55,633 nucleotides of DNA from Pelagibacterales bacterium SAG-MED39 (GTDB taxonomy: Bacteria; Pseudomonadota; Alphaproteobacteria; Pelagibacterales; Pelagibacteraceae): contig JACWEI010000006.1 in assembly GCA_014653625.1 (NCBI GenBank), positions 1 through 55,633 on the forward strand, read 5' to 3'. The notes beneath the pieces are model-generated. The model was not told the origin of the DNA. It worked only from the letters and a program-made list of their open reading frames with translations, and did not search any database. The translations under genes and the position numbers were made by a program. Every line of letters begins with the position of its first letter. Position 1 is the first letter of the stretch. Of this stretch, positions 18,013 to 31,535 are shown in pieces.

Positions 18013-21000
18013 AAAAATATTAGTTGTGGGCGCTGGACCCATTATCATTGGTCAAGCTTGTGAATTTGATTACTCAGGTACACAAGCTTGTAAGGCTTTA
18101 AAAGATGAGGGTTACAAAGTAATTCTAATTAATTCAAATCCCGCAACTATTATGACTGATCCAAATGTTGCAGATAAAACTTATATAGAACCTATAACAT
18201 TAGAAGTTTTAGAAAAAATTCTTAAAAAAGAGAAACCAGATGCAATTTTACCAACCATGGGTGGTCAAACTGCACTCAATCTCGCTATGGAAGCTGAGAA
18301 AAAAGGAATTTTAAAAAAATATAAAATTGAACTTATAGGAGCAAACTCTCAGGCAATTGCTAATGCAGAAGACAGGAAAAAATTTAGAAAAAATATGATT
18401 GATATTGGTTTAGACTTGCCTAAATCTGAAATTGTCAACAATATTAACCAAGCATCTAGAGTTTTAAAAAAAATTGGCCTACCTGCAATTATTAGACCTG
18501 CGTTTACTCTTGGAGGTCTTGGAGGGGGTATAGCAAAAAATGAAAAAGAATACCTAAAGATAATTAAAACTGGTTTACATGAATCTCCTGTATCTCAAGT
18601 GCTAGTAGAAGAATGTTTGGAGGGCTGGAAAGAGTTTGAAATGGAAGTTGTAAGAGATAAAAAAGATAACTGTATCATTATCTGTTCAATTGAAAATGTT
18701 GATCCAATGGGTATCCATACTGGAGACTCTGTAACAGTAGCTCCAGCACTAACTCTTACTGATAAAGAATATCAGATCATGAGAAATGCTTCGATAGCAT
18801 GTTTGAAAAAAATTGGAGTTGAAACTGGTGGATCAAATGTTCAATTTGCTATCAACCCTAAAAATGGTCGAATGGTGGTTATAGAAATGAATCCTCGTGT
18901 TTCTAGATCTTCGGCACTTGCATCAAAAGCAACTGGATTTCCAATTGCAAAAGTTGCTGCAAAACTTGCGGTTGGCTACACGTTGGATGAATTGAAAAAT
19001 GAAATCACCAAAGTTACCCCAGCTTCATTTGAACCTAGTATAGATTATGTGGTAACAAAAATTCCAAGATTTACTTTTGAAAAATTTTCAACATCACCAG
19101 CAATATTAGGAACCTCCATGAAATCAGTTGGTGAAGCAATGGCAATTGGAAGAAATTTTAAAGAGTCGCTTCAAAAGGCATTGGTTTCCCTCGAAACAGG
19201 TTTTTCAGGATTAGATAGAATTTTTGATCTAAATAAAAAGCAGATTGAAAAAAGACTTAAAGAAAATATCCCAAATAAACTTCTTCTTGTTGCCGAGGCA
19301 ATGCGTAAAAAGATTAATATAAGAAGAATATTTGCATTATCCAGAATTGATCCATGGTTTTTAGAACAGATTAAAGAAATAGTTGATAGTGAAGCTAAGA
19401 TCAAAAATAATGGCTTACCAAAGGATTTCGTTGAATTTAATAGAATTAAATCTATCGGCTTCTCTGATAAGAAACTTTCTGAATTAACTAAATCAAATGA
19501 AGATTTAATAAGAAGAAAAAGAATAGCACTTAAAATTTTACCAGTATTTAAAAAAGTTGATACTTGTGCCGCTGAATTTAAATCTTTCACACCATATATG
19601 TATTCAACATATCAACGAAATTTTTCTATTAATTCAGAGTGTGAAGCAGACCCATCTACTAAGAAAAAAATAATTATTTTAGGTGGTGGTCCTAATAGAA
19701 TCGGGCAAGGTATAGAATTTGATTACTGCTGTTGCCAAGCAAGCTTTTCATTGAAAAGCGTAGGTTTCGAAACAATCATGATTAATTGTAATCCTGAAAC
19801 TGTTTCAACAGATTATGATACTAGTGACAGACTTTATTTTGAACCTCTGAAAGAAGAGTATGTATTTAATGTAATTAAAAAGGAACAAGAAAATGGAAAT
19901 CTTGCTGGAATTATTGCTCAGTTTGGTGGCCAAACACCAATTAAACTAGCTAAATTTTTACATGATAACAAACTTCCGATTTTAGGAACACAATACACTT
20001 CAATTGATTTAGCTGAAGACAGAGATCGATTTCGAAATTTATTAAAAAAATTGAAATTAAAACAGGCTGAAAGTGGAATTGCCAAGACATTTAAACAAGC
20101 AATTAAAATTGCTGAAAAAATTGGTCTACCATTAATGGTCAGACCCTCCTATGTGTTAGGTGGAAGAGCAATGGAAATTGTTCATGAAAAAAATCAACTT
20201 AAAAAATTTGTTGTAGAAGCATTCAAGGCTGCAGAAGAAAATCCTATTTTAATTGATAAATTTATTAATCATGCAATGGAAGTAGATGTTGATGCTATAT
20301 CAGATGGAAAACAAGTTCATGTAGCAGGTATTATGCAACATATTGAGGAGGCTGGAATTCACTCTGGAGATTCAGCATGTTGTCTCCCCCCAATATCAAT
20401 TAAACCATATTTAATTAGAGAAATTGAAAATCAAACCAAAAAGTTAGCTTTAGCTTTAAAGGTCAAAGGTCTCATGAATATTCAATTTGCCATAAAAAAA
20501 GATGAAATTTATGTAATTGAGGTGAATCCTAGAGCGAGTAGAACAGTGCCGTTTGTATCAAAAGCAAAAGGTCTTTCGCTTGCTAAAATTGCCTCACGAA
20601 TAATGGCTGGAGAAAAATTATCAAAATTTAATTTAAAAGATAAATCTAAAGGAATGTATGCTGTTAAAGAAGCAGTTTTTCCGTTTAATAAATTTCCTAA
20701 CAGTGATTTACTTTTAGGGCCTGAAATGAAATCAACTGGTGAAGTTATGGGATTTGATAAAGATTTTGGTATGGCTTTCGCAAAAAGTCAAATAGCTGCT
20801 GCAAACTCATTACCTAAAAAAGGATTAGCTTTCATTTCTTTAAAAGATTCTCATAAAGATGAGGGGATTGATTTAGCCAAAGAACTAATTAAATTAGATT
20901 TTACATTATGTGCAACAAAAGGAACTGCGGATTATATTCGAAAACATGGAATGAATTGCAGAATAATTAATAAAGTCAGCAGTGGATCTCCACATATTGT

Positions 21001-21217
21001 AGATATTTTAGACTCTAAAAAAATTGGGTTAGTAATTAATACTGGTGGCGGAAATACCGAGCACAGATTAAATGATGCTATTACACTTAGAAGAGGAACT
21101 CTTAAAAATAAAGTGCCTTATTGTACTAACATGTCTACGGCCATAGCATGCTTAAAAGCAATTAAATCTCTTAAAACAAAAAAGTTAGAAGTTAACACTC
21201 TACAGGATTTAAAATAA
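17990..21217 (+). CDS. carB: Carbamoyl-phosphate synthase large subunit CarB
   Basis: A protein of about 1075 residues with two homologous ATP-grasp halves. The first begins [16 protein letters not shown] and carries GGLGGG and [17 protein letters not shown]; the second carries [34 protein letters not shown] and [19 protein letters not shown]-terminal MGS-like allosteric domain follows ([18 protein letters not shown]). The ATG at 17990 was chosen over one 42 bp upstream because the protein then starts exactly as CarB homologues do. It overlaps carA by 23 bp. Both active halves look intact: one makes carboxyphosphate/carbamate, the other phosphorylates carbamate. Confidence 0.97.
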   Translation: MPKRRDIKKILVVGAGPIIIGQACEFDYSGTQACKALKDEGYKVILINSNPATIMTDPNVADKTYIEPITLEVLEKILKKEKPDAILPTMGGQTALNLAMEAEKKGILKKYKIELIGANSQAIANAEDRKKFRKNMIDIGLDLPKSEIVNNINQASRVLKKIGLPAIIRPAFTLGGLGGGIAKNEKEYLKIIKTGLHESPVSQVLVEECLEGWKEFEMEVVRDKKDNCIIICSIENVDPMGIHTGDSVTVAPALTLTDKEYQIMRNASIACLKKIGVETGGSNVQFAINPKNGRMVVIEMNPRVSRSSALASKATGFPIAKVAAKLAVGYTLDELKNEITKVTPASFEPSIDYVVTKIPRFTFEKFSTSPAILGTSMKSVGEAMAIGRNFKESLQKALVSLETGFSGLDRIFDLNKKQIEKRLKENIPNKLLLVAEAMRKKINIRRIFALSRIDPWFLEQIKEIVDSEAKIKNNGLPKDFVEFNRIKSIGFSDKKLSELTKSNEDLIRRKRIALKILPVFKKVDTCAAEFKSFTPYMYSTYQRNFSINSECEADPSTKKKIIILGGGPNRIGQGIEFDYCCCQASFSLKSVGFETIMINCNPETVSTDYDTSDRLYFEPLKEEYVFNVIKKEQENGNLAGIIAQFGGQTPIKLAKFLHDNKLPILGTQYTSIDLAEDRDRFRNLLKKLKLKQAESGIAKTFKQAIKIAEKIGLPLMVRPSYVLGGRAMEIVHEKNQLKKFVVEAFKAAEENPILIDKFINHAMEVDVDAISDGKQVHVAGIMQHIEEAGIHSGDSACCLPPISIKPYLIREIENQTKKLALALKVKGLMNIQFAIKKDEIYVIEVNPRASRTVPFVSKAKGLSLAKIASRIMAGEKLSKFNLKDKSKGMYAVKEAVFPFNKFPNSDLLLGPEMKSTGEVMGFDKDFGMAFAKSQIAAANSLPKKGLAFISLKDSHKDEGIDLAKELIKLDFTLCATKGTADYIRKHGMNCRIINKVSSGSPHIVDILDSKKIGLVINTGGGNTEHRLNDAITLRRGTLKNKVPYCTNMSTAIACLKAIKSLKTKKLEVNTLQDLK

Positions 21218-21226
21218 AATTTTCAA

Positions 21227-21262
21227 TTAAAAGTTGATAATATTCATACACTTAAAAGTTGA
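21227..21262 (+). repeat. Two copies of an 11-bp direct repeat downstream of carB
   Basis: TTAAAAGTTGA occurs at 21227-21237 and again at 21252-21262, 25 bp apart, in the 145-bp gap between carB and the small membrane protein gene. The spacing is not a whole number of helical turns. It could be a binding site or chance in AT-rich DNA. Confidence 0.4.
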
Positions 21263-21321
21263 AAAATTTTTTTAGAATTAAAATATTTCATTATGTTAAA
21301 CTCAAAATGATCTGTAGGCTT

Positions 21322-21338
21322 GTTTAAATATTTTAAAC
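21322..21338. promoter_or_regulatory. 17-bp perfect inverted repeat upstream of the 85-residue ORF
   Basis: GTTTAAA-TAT-TTTAAAC is a perfect 7-bp inverted repeat with a 3-nt centre, about 25 bp before the ATG at 21363. It is shaped like a dimeric repressor site and could also fold into a weak hairpin. No regulator can be named. Confidence 0.35.
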
Positions 21339-21362
21339 TTAAATTAATAATATTAAATAATA

Positions 21363-21620
21363 ATGAGTCTAGAAATTCACAAACAAATTGAGCAATCTTC
21401 AGAAAAAAATATTAATTTATTTAATGCAGAAGTAATAAATTTTCCTAAAGAAAAAAAAATAGATATTCCTAAATATTTAGAGTCAAACAATAGTAATGTT
21501 TGGAAACTTTACGATAAATCAAACATAAATGAGGACAGAGATCAATTAAAAGCTGTTATTGGTATTTGTTTAACATTTGGGTCTTTATTTTTGATGGGCT
21601 TGTACTCAAATTTAATATAA
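21363..21620 (+). CDS. Small single-pass membrane protein of unknown function
   Basis: I do not recognise this 85-residue protein. The first 60 residues are polar and probably cytoplasmic (with VINFPKEKKIDIPKYLES and VWKLYDKSN). Residues about 64-84 form one hydrophobic segment (AVIGICLTFGSLFLMGLY) ending four residues before the C-terminus, so it looks like a tail-anchored or C-terminally anchored peptide. No signal peptide, Cys pair or enzymatic motif is seen. It lies alone between carB and the convergent oxygenase gene, 7 bp from the latter's end, with a possible operator upstream. Codon use resembles neighbouring genes, which supports a real gene. Confidence 0.65.
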   Translation: MSLEIHKQIEQSSEKNINLFNAEVINFPKEKKIDIPKYLESNNSNVWKLYDKSNINEDRDQLKAVIGICLTFGSLFLMGLYSNLI

Positions 21621-21627
21621 AAATTTA

Positions 21628-22290
21628 CTACTCGACTTTCCAATCAGTTGGAAAAGTAACGTAATTAACTTGAATACAACGTCTCTCTTTAATAATTTTT
21701 TTCTTTTCCATTCCGTGCCAAGTATTAGGGCCACTGGTAAATAAATATCCATAATTATGTTTGTAAGGAACTGTTTTCACTTTTTCTAATTTTTCATTAT
21801 AAAAATCTGTTCCAAGATCTTCAGACTCATTTGTGTTATTCACAAAAATTAAACCTGACATTAGTTTTTCTTTTATATCGCAGTGAGGCTTTAACCAAAA
21901 ACCCTCTCTATCACATATAACTTCAACCCTCACATATGAATTATTTAAATTTTTATTTATCATTTTTGAAATTGTTTCATAAGTTTTTTTCGATTGAAGT
22001 TCATTAATAAATTTCACTAAATTTGGAAATTGAGATGCGTTTTCTTTTGTTATAAAACATCTAAATTTAATAGCTTTACCACCTGATGCTATTCCTTCTC
22101 TAAACTCAGCACCACCACCATCGATTGCTCTTGTGCCATCATAATTTAGATTGTGTTTACTAACATCTGGAATATCTACTTTGACAATTTCTTCAATAGC
22201 ATCATTACTAAGAGCATTATTGTATTCCCAATGATCAAATGGAAATTTATGTTTTTTTGATTGTTCTAAAATAGAATTAAGAAAAGTCAT
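21628..22290 (-). CDS. Putative 2-oxoglutarate/Fe(II)-type oxygenase
   Basis: A 220-residue protein whose C-terminal half has the double-stranded beta-helix pattern: HxD as FWLKPHCDIKEKLMSGLIFVN (His and Asp as iron ligands), a distal His in GPNTWHGME, and a following Arg in IKERRCIQVNYV, the usual 2-oxoglutarate-binding position. The spacing fits the prolyl-hydroxylase-like 2OG-Fe superfamily. The substrate is unknown. Its start overlaps the end of the ELM1-like gene by 14 bp, so the two are co-expressed; ELM1-like proteins resemble glycosyltransferases, so a sugar or surface target is conceivable but unproved. Confidence 0.65.
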   Translation of the reverse strand: MTFLNSILEQSKKHKFPFDHWEYNNALSNDAIEEIVKVDIPDVSKHNLNYDGTRAIDGGGAEFREGIASGGKAIKFRCFITKENASQFPNLVKFINELQSKKTYETISKMINKNLNNSYVRVEVICDREGFWLKPHCDIKEKLMSGLIFVNNTNESEDLGTDFYNEKLEKVKTVPYKHNYGYLFTSGPNTWHGMEKKKIIKERRCIQVNYVTFPTDWKVE

Positions 22291-23227
22291 AATTTGTTAG
22301 TTGTTCTTTAATATAGCTAGATACCCTATCTGTTTCATTAAGTTTTTCATAATTCCAAGTTTCAGTTGAATTTTCTAAATCTTTTATAATATTTAGTGAC
22401 TTAAATAATTCAAAAAATTTTTTAAATCTATAATTTTTCTTAATTGGAGTCATTTGAGCCACATATATTGGTTTTCCTGTCATTGCTGCTTCTGAAATCA
22501 TTGATGTTGAGTCACAAGTTACCACGATATGATCAGCTAATTTTAAAGATGATAAGTAAGCTTTTTTATCAACATTTGGAATGATAATTTGGTTTTCATC
22601 AAAATAATTTTTCGCCTTGTCTATTATTTCTTGAGATGTCCTAATTGAAGGAACAAAGATTAATTGATAATCTTTATTTATAAAATTTTCTTTAATTTTT
22701 AAAAAGATTTCTTCTAGTTCTTTACTATTATAATCATAATATTTATTGGGTCCCCCAACGATAAAACTTACCACTTTCTCTTTAGTTATTTTTGGTTTTA
22801 AGTAGTTTTGATTTTCATTTAATTCATTATTTATTAAGTAATGTATTGCTCCCTTTGTAGTTAAAACATTTTTACCTTTTAATTGGTCATGTTCAGGGGC
22901 TACAATATAATCAAAATTGTTTAAGGAAACTTTTGGATCCTGAATATGAATGTTCATTATTTTATTTTTATGTTTTTGTTTTAAATAAATTGATGGAATT
23001 ACACTTTTTCTGCCACAAGAAATGACAATATTAAAATCTTTATCTATATTATTTTTAAAAACAAATTTTTTAACTGGAGTTAAACTTGGTGGAATCAATT
23101 TCCAAAATTTATTAAGTTCAATTTTCTCGTGTATAAATTCTAAATCCAAGGCTTTAGCCAGGCCTTCTGCTTGGCTTATCATGCCATGCATCCCCTCAGT
23201 CAATAATATCCCTTTTAATTTAGTCAT
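22277..23227 (-). CDS. ELM1-like protein (DUF1022, mitochondrial fission ELM1 family)
   Basis: A 316-residue member of the ELM1/DUF1022 family, named after a plant mitochondrial fission factor and widespread in alphaproteobacteria. Family stretches are LTEGMHGMISQAEGLAKAL at the N-terminus, VISCGRKSVIPSIYLK, IHIQDPKV, FDYIVAPEHDQL, FIVGGPNKYYDY and CDSTSMISEAAMTGKPIYV. The last two resemble the nucleotide-sugar-binding half of GT-B glycosyltransferases. No transmembrane segment is evident. The bacterial function is not established; an envelope or sugar-transfer role is plausible. It starts 21 bp from divergent trxB and overlaps the oxygenase gene downstream. Confidence 0.8.
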   Translation of the reverse strand: MTKLKGILLTEGMHGMISQAEGLAKALDLEFIHEKIELNKFWKLIPPSLTPVKKFVFKNNIDKDFNIVISCGRKSVIPSIYLKQKHKNKIMNIHIQDPKVSLNNFDYIVAPEHDQLKGKNVLTTKGAIHYLINNELNENQNYLKPKITKEKVVSFIVGGPNKYYDYNSKELEEIFLKIKENFINKDYQLIFVPSIRTSQEIIDKAKNYFDENQIIIPNVDKKAYLSSLKLADHIVVTCDSTSMISEAAMTGKPIYVAQMTPIKKNYRFKKFFELFKSLNIIKDLENSTETWNYEKLNETDRVSSYIKEQLTNYDFS

Positions 23228-23248
23228 TAATCATTATATAGCTTTGAT

Positions 23249-24196
23249 ATGAGTCAAAATCCAACTAAACACACAAAAGTGTTAATAATTGGATCCGGTC
23301 CCGCCGGATACACAGCTGCAGTTTATGCGGCACGTGCAATGTTAAATCCAATTTTGGTTCACGGATCTGAGCCTGGAGGACAACTAACAACAACTACTGA
23401 TGTTGAAAATTATCCAGGATTTGCAGATGTTATTCAAGGACCTTGGTTAATGGATCAAATGAAAGATCAGGCTAAAGCAGTCGGAACAGAAATGATAGAG
23501 GATCATATTCAGTCAGTCAATTTAAAATCTACACCATTTGAGGCAGTCGGTGATAGTGGTCAAAAATTTACAGCTGATAGTATTATAATTTCAACTGGCG
23601 CTCAAGCGAGGTGGTTAAATATAAAATCAGAACAAGAATTTAGAGGTTTTGGGGTATCAGCTTGTGCTACATGTGATGGATTTTTCTTTAAAGAAAAAGA
23701 AGTAGCAGTAGTTGGTGGTGGAAATGCTGCTGTAGAGGAAGCAATGTTTCTTACAAAGTTTGCTTCAAAAGTAAAATTAATCCACAGACGTGACAGCTTA
23801 AGAGCTGAAAAAATGCTCCAAAAAAAATTAATGGAAAATAAAAAAATTGAAATTATTTGGGACACTATAGTCGAAGATGTGATAGGTGATAAAGAGCCTA
23901 AAAATGTCAAAGGTATTAAAGTAAAAAATGTAAAAACAAATAAAATTGAAGAGATCAAAGTTGATGGTTTATTTGTTGCAATTGGTCATGATCCAGCAAC
24001 ATCTTTATTTAAAGAACAATTAAAAATGGATAATGAAGGATATTTAATTACCAAACCAGACTCTACTGAAACTAATGTTCCTGGAGTTTATGCTGCAGGA
24101 GATGTAAAGGACAAAACATTTAGGCAAGCTGTAACCGCTGCAGGTATGGGGTGTATGGCTGCACTTGAGGCTGAAAAGCATCTTTCGCACAAGTAA
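23249..24196 (+). CDS. trxB: Thioredoxin reductase TrxB
   Basis: A 315-residue flavoprotein that passes electrons from NADPH to thioredoxin. The order is FAD-binding GSGPAGYTAAVYAAR, GGQLTTTTDVENYPGF, the redox-active pair in CATCDGFFF, NADPH-binding GGGNAAVEEAMFLTKFA with HRRD downstream, and C-terminal GVYAAGDVKDKTFRQAVTAAGMGC. All catalytic parts are present and the length is typical. The adjacent ADP-ribosylglycohydrolase-like gene starts 1 bp after the stop (GTG) and is probably co-transcribed. Confidence 0.97.
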   Translation: MSQNPTKHTKVLIIGSGPAGYTAAVYAARAMLNPILVHGSEPGGQLTTTTDVENYPGFADVIQGPWLMDQMKDQAKAVGTEMIEDHIQSVNLKSTPFEAVGDSGQKFTADSIIISTGAQARWLNIKSEQEFRGFGVSACATCDGFFFKEKEVAVVGGGNAAVEEAMFLTKFASKVKLIHRRDSLRAEKMLQKKLMENKKIEIIWDTIVEDVIGDKEPKNVKGIKVKNVKTNKIEEIKVDGLFVAIGHDPATSLFKEQLKMDNEGYLITKPDSTETNVPGVYAAGDVKDKTFRQAVTAAGMGCMAALEAEKHLSHK

Positions 24197-24197
24197 A

Positions 24198-25145
24198 GTG
24201 AAAAATAATCTACATGTTTTTTTAGGGGCGACTGTGGCTGATGCTGCAGCTAGACCCTTACATTGGGTCTATAACCAGAGAAAACTGCTAACTTATATTA
24301 AGGGAAAACAAGACTTTACTTTCTTAAAAAAAAATAAAAGTCCTTTTTACAATATTAAAACTGGTAAAGTTTCTGGCTATAATGAGGTAGGTCAAGTCAT
24401 GTTCAAAACTTTAGTTGAAGGTCATCGAGATATAGAAAAAAGATTTAAAAAAAATATTACAAAAAATTTTGGTCCAGGAAGTATTTACTGGAAAAATTTA
24501 AATTTAAGAGCAAAATACAGAAAAGTTAAAGACTGGCGAGGAATAATAAAAGGACCTTGGATCCATCAGAATATCATTGAAACTGTGAAAAATATTAAGT
24601 CTAAAAAAAAATTAACTGGAGGTAAAAAGGTAAATGAGTCTGATGGTTATTGTGCTGCTCTTCCATATTTTTTGTATGGCTATAGTTTCAAAAATGTAAA
24701 AAAAATTATCTCTACTATAACTGTTTCAAAAATAAGTCTCAAATATGCTTTAGCAAAATTTTATATAATAGATTTAGCACTAAAAGGTTGCAAAGATCCT
24801 ATAAACGAATTCATGAAGATATTTAAAAAAAATTCATATTTTAAAATTGTTGTTGAAGATATTAAAAAAGTTAAAAGATTAAAATCAAAACCTCATCCTC
24901 TAGTGGTAAGAAAATTGGGTATGGCTTGTAGCTACCCAGGAACATTTAATAGCTCAATTCATTCAATTATTAATTCTACAAATTATAAAGGGGCTATTTT
25001 AAAAACTATTAAAGCTGGAGGTTGTAACTGTTCTAGAGTTAATTTTATTGGAGCTTATTTTGCTGCTTTACAAGGAGTAGGCACTATCCCAAAATCTTGG
25101 ATAAGAAAAACTGATTTAGCTAAAAAAATATTAGACCAAAAATAA
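24198..25145 (+). CDS. ADP-ribosylglycohydrolase-superfamily protein (J1-crystallin / selenoprotein J-like)
   Basis: A protein of about 315 residues. The N-terminal LGATVADAAARPLHWVY matches the GAxxGDAxxxPxHW start of the ADP-ribosylglycohydrolase fold, and C-terminal AGGCNCSRVNFIGAYFAALQG matches the segment that normally holds the GGDTD metal ligands. The form HW...NCSR recalls the J1-crystallin/selenoprotein J branch. The first metal-binding GD reads AD and the late GGD reads GGC, so catalytic ability is uncertain. The GTG at 24198, 1 bp past the trxB stop, is preferred over an upstream ATG at 24165 that would overlap trxB. The substrate is unknown; pairing with trxB may hint at redox. 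Confidence 0.75.
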   Translation: MKNNLHVFLGATVADAAARPLHWVYNQRKLLTYIKGKQDFTFLKKNKSPFYNIKTGKVSGYNEVGQVMFKTLVEGHRDIEKRFKKNITKNFGPGSIYWKNLNLRAKYRKVKDWRGIIKGPWIHQNIIETVKNIKSKKKLTGGKKVNESDGYCAALPYFLYGYSFKNVKKIISTITVSKISLKYALAKFYIIDLALKGCKDPINEFMKIFKKNSYFKIVVEDIKKVKRLKSKPHPLVVRKLGMACSYPGTFNSSIHSIINSTNYKGAILKTIKAGGCNCSRVNFIGAYFAALQGVGTIPKSWIRKTDLAKKILDQK

Positions 25146-25151
25146 AAATGT

Positions 25152-28527
<3,376 letters not shown>

Positions 28528-28546
<19 letters not shown>

Positions 28547-29283
28547 TCATCACTGGGGCTGCTACAAGAATAGGAGCAGCAATAGCCAAATCACTTTCTG
28601 GCCCAGATGTTGAAATTGTAATTCATTATAATAGCTCTAAAACTAAAGCTGAAAAACTTAAGAGAGAATTAATCAAAAATCATACAAAAGTTTTTCTTAT
28701 TAAAGGTGACCTCTCAAAAGAAAAAGATTTAAACAAAATTATAAAGTTTTCAAAATCGAAACTAAGGTATTTTGATTGTCTGATAAACAATGCATCATTA
28801 TTTGAAAATGATAATTTAAGAAATTTTACTTCTAAAAGTTGGGCTAGGCACCTCGAAGTTAATTTAAAAGCTCCAGCTTATTTAACTAAAGAATTTGCAA
28901 AAAATATAAAAGGGAAAAACAACAATATTATCAATATAATTGATCAAAGAGTTTTTAAATTAACTCCTTTTTTCTTTTCATATACTTTAAGTAAAACTGG
29001 TCTTTATACTTTAACCAAAACTAGTGCCATGAGTTTGGCCCCTAACATTAGGGTTAATGGAATAGCTCCAGGACCAACCATAAAAAATAAAAGACAAACT
29101 GATAATCATTTCAAAAAACAATATTTATCAACTCCTTTAGGACGACAAGTGAATGTTATGGAGATTTGCAATGCTGTTGACTTCTTTATTAAAAACAGTT
29201 CTATTACTGGGCAAGTTTTAGCAATAGATAGTGGGCAAAATTTGAATTGGCAAACACCTGATATAATGAGGGGAAAAGAATGA
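28528..29283 (+). CDS. folM: Short-chain dehydrogenase, probably pteridine (dihydromonapterin) reductase FolM-like
   Basis: A 251-residue SDR with NADPH-binding [17 protein letters not shown] (TGxxxRxG, the arginine typical of pteridine reductases), [11 protein letters not shown] (NNA), and the catalytic Tyr-Lys in [29 protein letters not shown] follows. Pteridine reductases of this type reduce dihydromonapterin or dihydrofolate. The neighbour folB (4 bp overlap) makes pterin intermediates, which supports FolM over other SDRs. It could serve as an alternative dihydrofolate reductase; that is inference. It overlaps uvrB by 19 bp. Confidence 0.75.
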
Positions 29284-29705
29284 GGAAAAATAACTTTAAA
29301 ATTGTCAAAATAGATAAAAATAAAAACTTATTTAACTACGAAAAAAAAATTCTTATTAATGAATTAATTTTGGAATTAAAGCTTGGTTATTATGATTTCG
29401 AAAAAGAAAAACCTCAAAAAGTAAAATTTAGTCTTGAGATTGATTATGAGGATAAAAAACCAACAAATGATAAAGATATCAAATCTATTGTTAATTACGG
29501 TACAGTCGTAAAGCTCATTACAAAACTTGTAAAAAAGAAACACTATAATTTTTTAGAGTCTCTTGCTGAAGCTGTATTTAATGAGCTATTCAAGGATAAA
29601 AGAATAGGTAAGATAATGCTTAAAATTGAAAAATTAGAAATTTTAAAAGAATGTTCATCTGTTGGTATTCAAATTACCAAAAAGAGAAGTCATGAAAAGT
29701 TCTGA
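29280..29705 (+). CDS. folB: Dihydroneopterin aldolase FolB
   Basis: A 141-residue protein with about 20 extra N-terminal residues before the FolB fold. The core has [32 protein letters not shown] (divided among its first strands), an active-site-like INDK/NYGTVV region reading [12 protein letters not shown], the conserved FLESLAEAV glutamate, and a C-terminal VGIQITKK strand. FolB splits dihydroneopterin to hydroxymethyl-dihydropterin and glycolaldehyde, a folate-synthesis step carried out by a homo-octamer. It overlaps folM by 4 bp and uvrC by 14 bp. Motifs are diverged but the gene pair supports the call. Confidence 0.82.
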   Translation: MRKNNFKIVKIDKNKNLFNYEKKILINELILELKLGYYDFEKEKPQKVKFSLEIDYEDKKPTNDKDIKSIVNYGTVVKLITKLVKKKHYNFLESLAEAVFNELFKDKRIGKIMLKIEKLEILKECSSVGIQITKKRSHEKF

Positions 29706-31527
29706 ACTTGGAAAAGAAGTAATTAAAAAAGAACTACCATTAATTCCTAAAAGTCCAGGTGTATACAGAATGTTAAATCATAAAGATGATATTCTTTATG
29801 TAGGAAAAGCAAAAAATCTTCCAAATAGATTAAAAAGTTATGTTTCTGAAAAAAATCATATTATTAGGACTGAAAGAATGTTGTCTCAGACATTTAAGTT
29901 AGAGATTACAACTACCGCTAATGAAAGTGAGGCTCTACTTTTAGAGGCGAACTTAATAAAAAAACATAAACCAAAATTTAATATTTTACTTAAAGATGAC
30001 AAGTCTTTTCCTTTCATATTTATTGGTGAAAAAGATCAATGGCCAAGAGTTTCAAAGCACAGAGGAAAAAAAGATAAGGAAGGATTTTATTTTGGCCCAT
30101 TTGCCTCAGCAGGTACCGCAAACTGGACTATTAAAATGCTTCAAAAGATATTTCAATTAAGAGTTTGTGATGATGGAACTTTCAAGAACAGAGAAAGACC
30201 TTGTATACTTTATCAAATTAAAAGATGTTCGGGTCCTTGTGTTGGCTACATAAAAAAAAATGATTACAAAAAGTCAGTAGACCAAGCAATTCAATTTGTA
30301 TCAGGTAAAACTAGAGATATTCAAAAAAATTTATCTAAAGAAATGGAAACTGCAAGTGAGCAGCTAGATTTTGAAAAAGCTTCAATTTTCAGAGATAGAA
30401 TTAAGTCTTTGAATATAATCCAATCTTCACAAAGAATTAATGAAGCAAACTTAGTCGATGCTGATGTGGTTGCTGCATATAAAGAGTCTGGTAAAACCTG
30501 TATTCAGGTTTTTTTTTATAGATCCAAACAAAACTGGGGAAATCAAGCTTATTTTCCAAAACATGATCCTGACCAAGATATATCAGAAATTATGTCCTCT
30601 TTTTTAATGCAATTCTACGAAAACAAAAGTGTTCCAAAATTGATAATAATAAACACTGAAATAAAAGATAAAAAATTAATTGAAGAAACCTTAAGCAAAA
30701 AAGAAAATAATTCTATTTCCATTAACTTAGCAAAAAAAGGAACTAAAGCAAAAGTAATTGCTATGGCAGAAAAAAATGCTAAGGAGTCCTTGAATAGAAA
30801 GATTTATGAAACAAATAATAACAAGGACTTATTTGAAAAAGTTGCAAAAAAATTCGATTTAAAAAATAGTATTAACTTGGTTGAAGTATATGATAACAGT
30901 CATATTCAAGGAACAAATAGTGTTGGGGCAATGATAACTTTTGGAAATGAAGGTTTTGTAAAAAAAAGATATAGAAAATTCGATATTAAAACTAAAGGTT
31001 CAGAACAAGACGATTTTGCAATGTTAAAGGAAGTTTTGTCCAGAAGGTTTAAAAGAGCTATGCTTGAAAAAGGTAACTATTTAACTCTTCCTGACTTAAT
31101 ACTAATTGATGGTGGTAAAGGTCAATACTCATCGGCTAAAGAAGTTTTGGATGAATATGGATTATACGATTTACCAATGATAGCTATAGCTAAAGGCAAA
31201 ATGAGAAATAGTGGAGTTGAAACATTCTTTTATAATGGAAAATCGTTCAAATTTGAGAGAAATGACCCTACTCTTTTTTTCATGCAAAGACTAAGAGATG
31301 AAGCTCATAGATTTGCTATAACGTCTCATAGAGCTAAAAGAGCAAAAGGTATTAAAAAGTCACTACTTGACCAAATTAATGGTATTGGAGCAATCAGAAA
31401 AAGGGCTCTATTAAACCATTTTGGGTCTGCACGAGCCGTCGAGTCTGCAAGTCTTGATGAAATAAAATCAGTTGAGGGCGTTGAGGCAAAAGTTGCAAAA
31501 AAGATATATAATTTCTTCCATGAATAA
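29692..31527 (+). CDS. uvrC: Excinuclease ABC subunit C (UvrC)
   Basis: A protein of about 611 residues that makes both incisions in nucleotide excision repair. The N-terminal GIY-YIG nuclease shows [28 protein letters not shown], broken into its GVYR and ILYVGKA strands. Then come the four-Cys-like segment ([28 protein letters not shown]), the UVR motif ([16 protein letters not shown]), the RNase H-like domain ([28 protein letters not shown]) and a C-terminal helix-hairpin-helix pair. The ATG at 29692 is chosen over one 30 bp upstream; it overlaps folB by 14 bp. Confidence 0.96.
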   Translation: MKSSELGKEVIKKELPLIPKSPGVYRMLNHKDDILYVGKAKNLPNRLKSYVSEKNHIIRTERMLSQTFKLEITTTANESEALLLEANLIKKHKPKFNILLKDDKSFPFIFIGEKDQWPRVSKHRGKKDKEGFYFGPFASAGTANWTIKMLQKIFQLRVCDDGTFKNRERPCILYQIKRCSGPCVGYIKKNDYKKSVDQAIQFVSGKTRDIQKNLSKEMETASEQLDFEKASIFRDRIKSLNIIQSSQRINEANLVDADVVAAYKESGKTCIQVFFYRSKQNWGNQAYFPKHDPDQDISEIMSSFLMQFYENKSVPKLIIINTEIKDKKLIEETLSKKENNSISINLAKKGTKAKVIAMAEKNAKESLNRKIYETNNNKDLFEKVAKKFDLKNSINLVEVYDNSHIQGTNSVGAMITFGNEGFVKKRYRKFDIKTKGSEQDDFAMLKEVLSRRFKRAMLEKGNYLTLPDLILIDGGKGQYSSAKEVLDEYGLYDLPMIAIAKGKMRNSGVETFFYNGKSFKFERNDPTLFFMQRLRDEAHRFAITSHRAKRAKGIKKSLLDQINGIGAIRKRALLNHFGSARAVESASLDEIKSVEGVEAKVAKKIYNFFHE

Positions 31528-31535
31528 GAATAACT

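Noticed and set aside
19171-19590. 139-residue minus-strand frame inside carB
   Set aside because: It is antisense to the strongly conserved carB sequence, with no promoter or ribosome site and no recognisable family.
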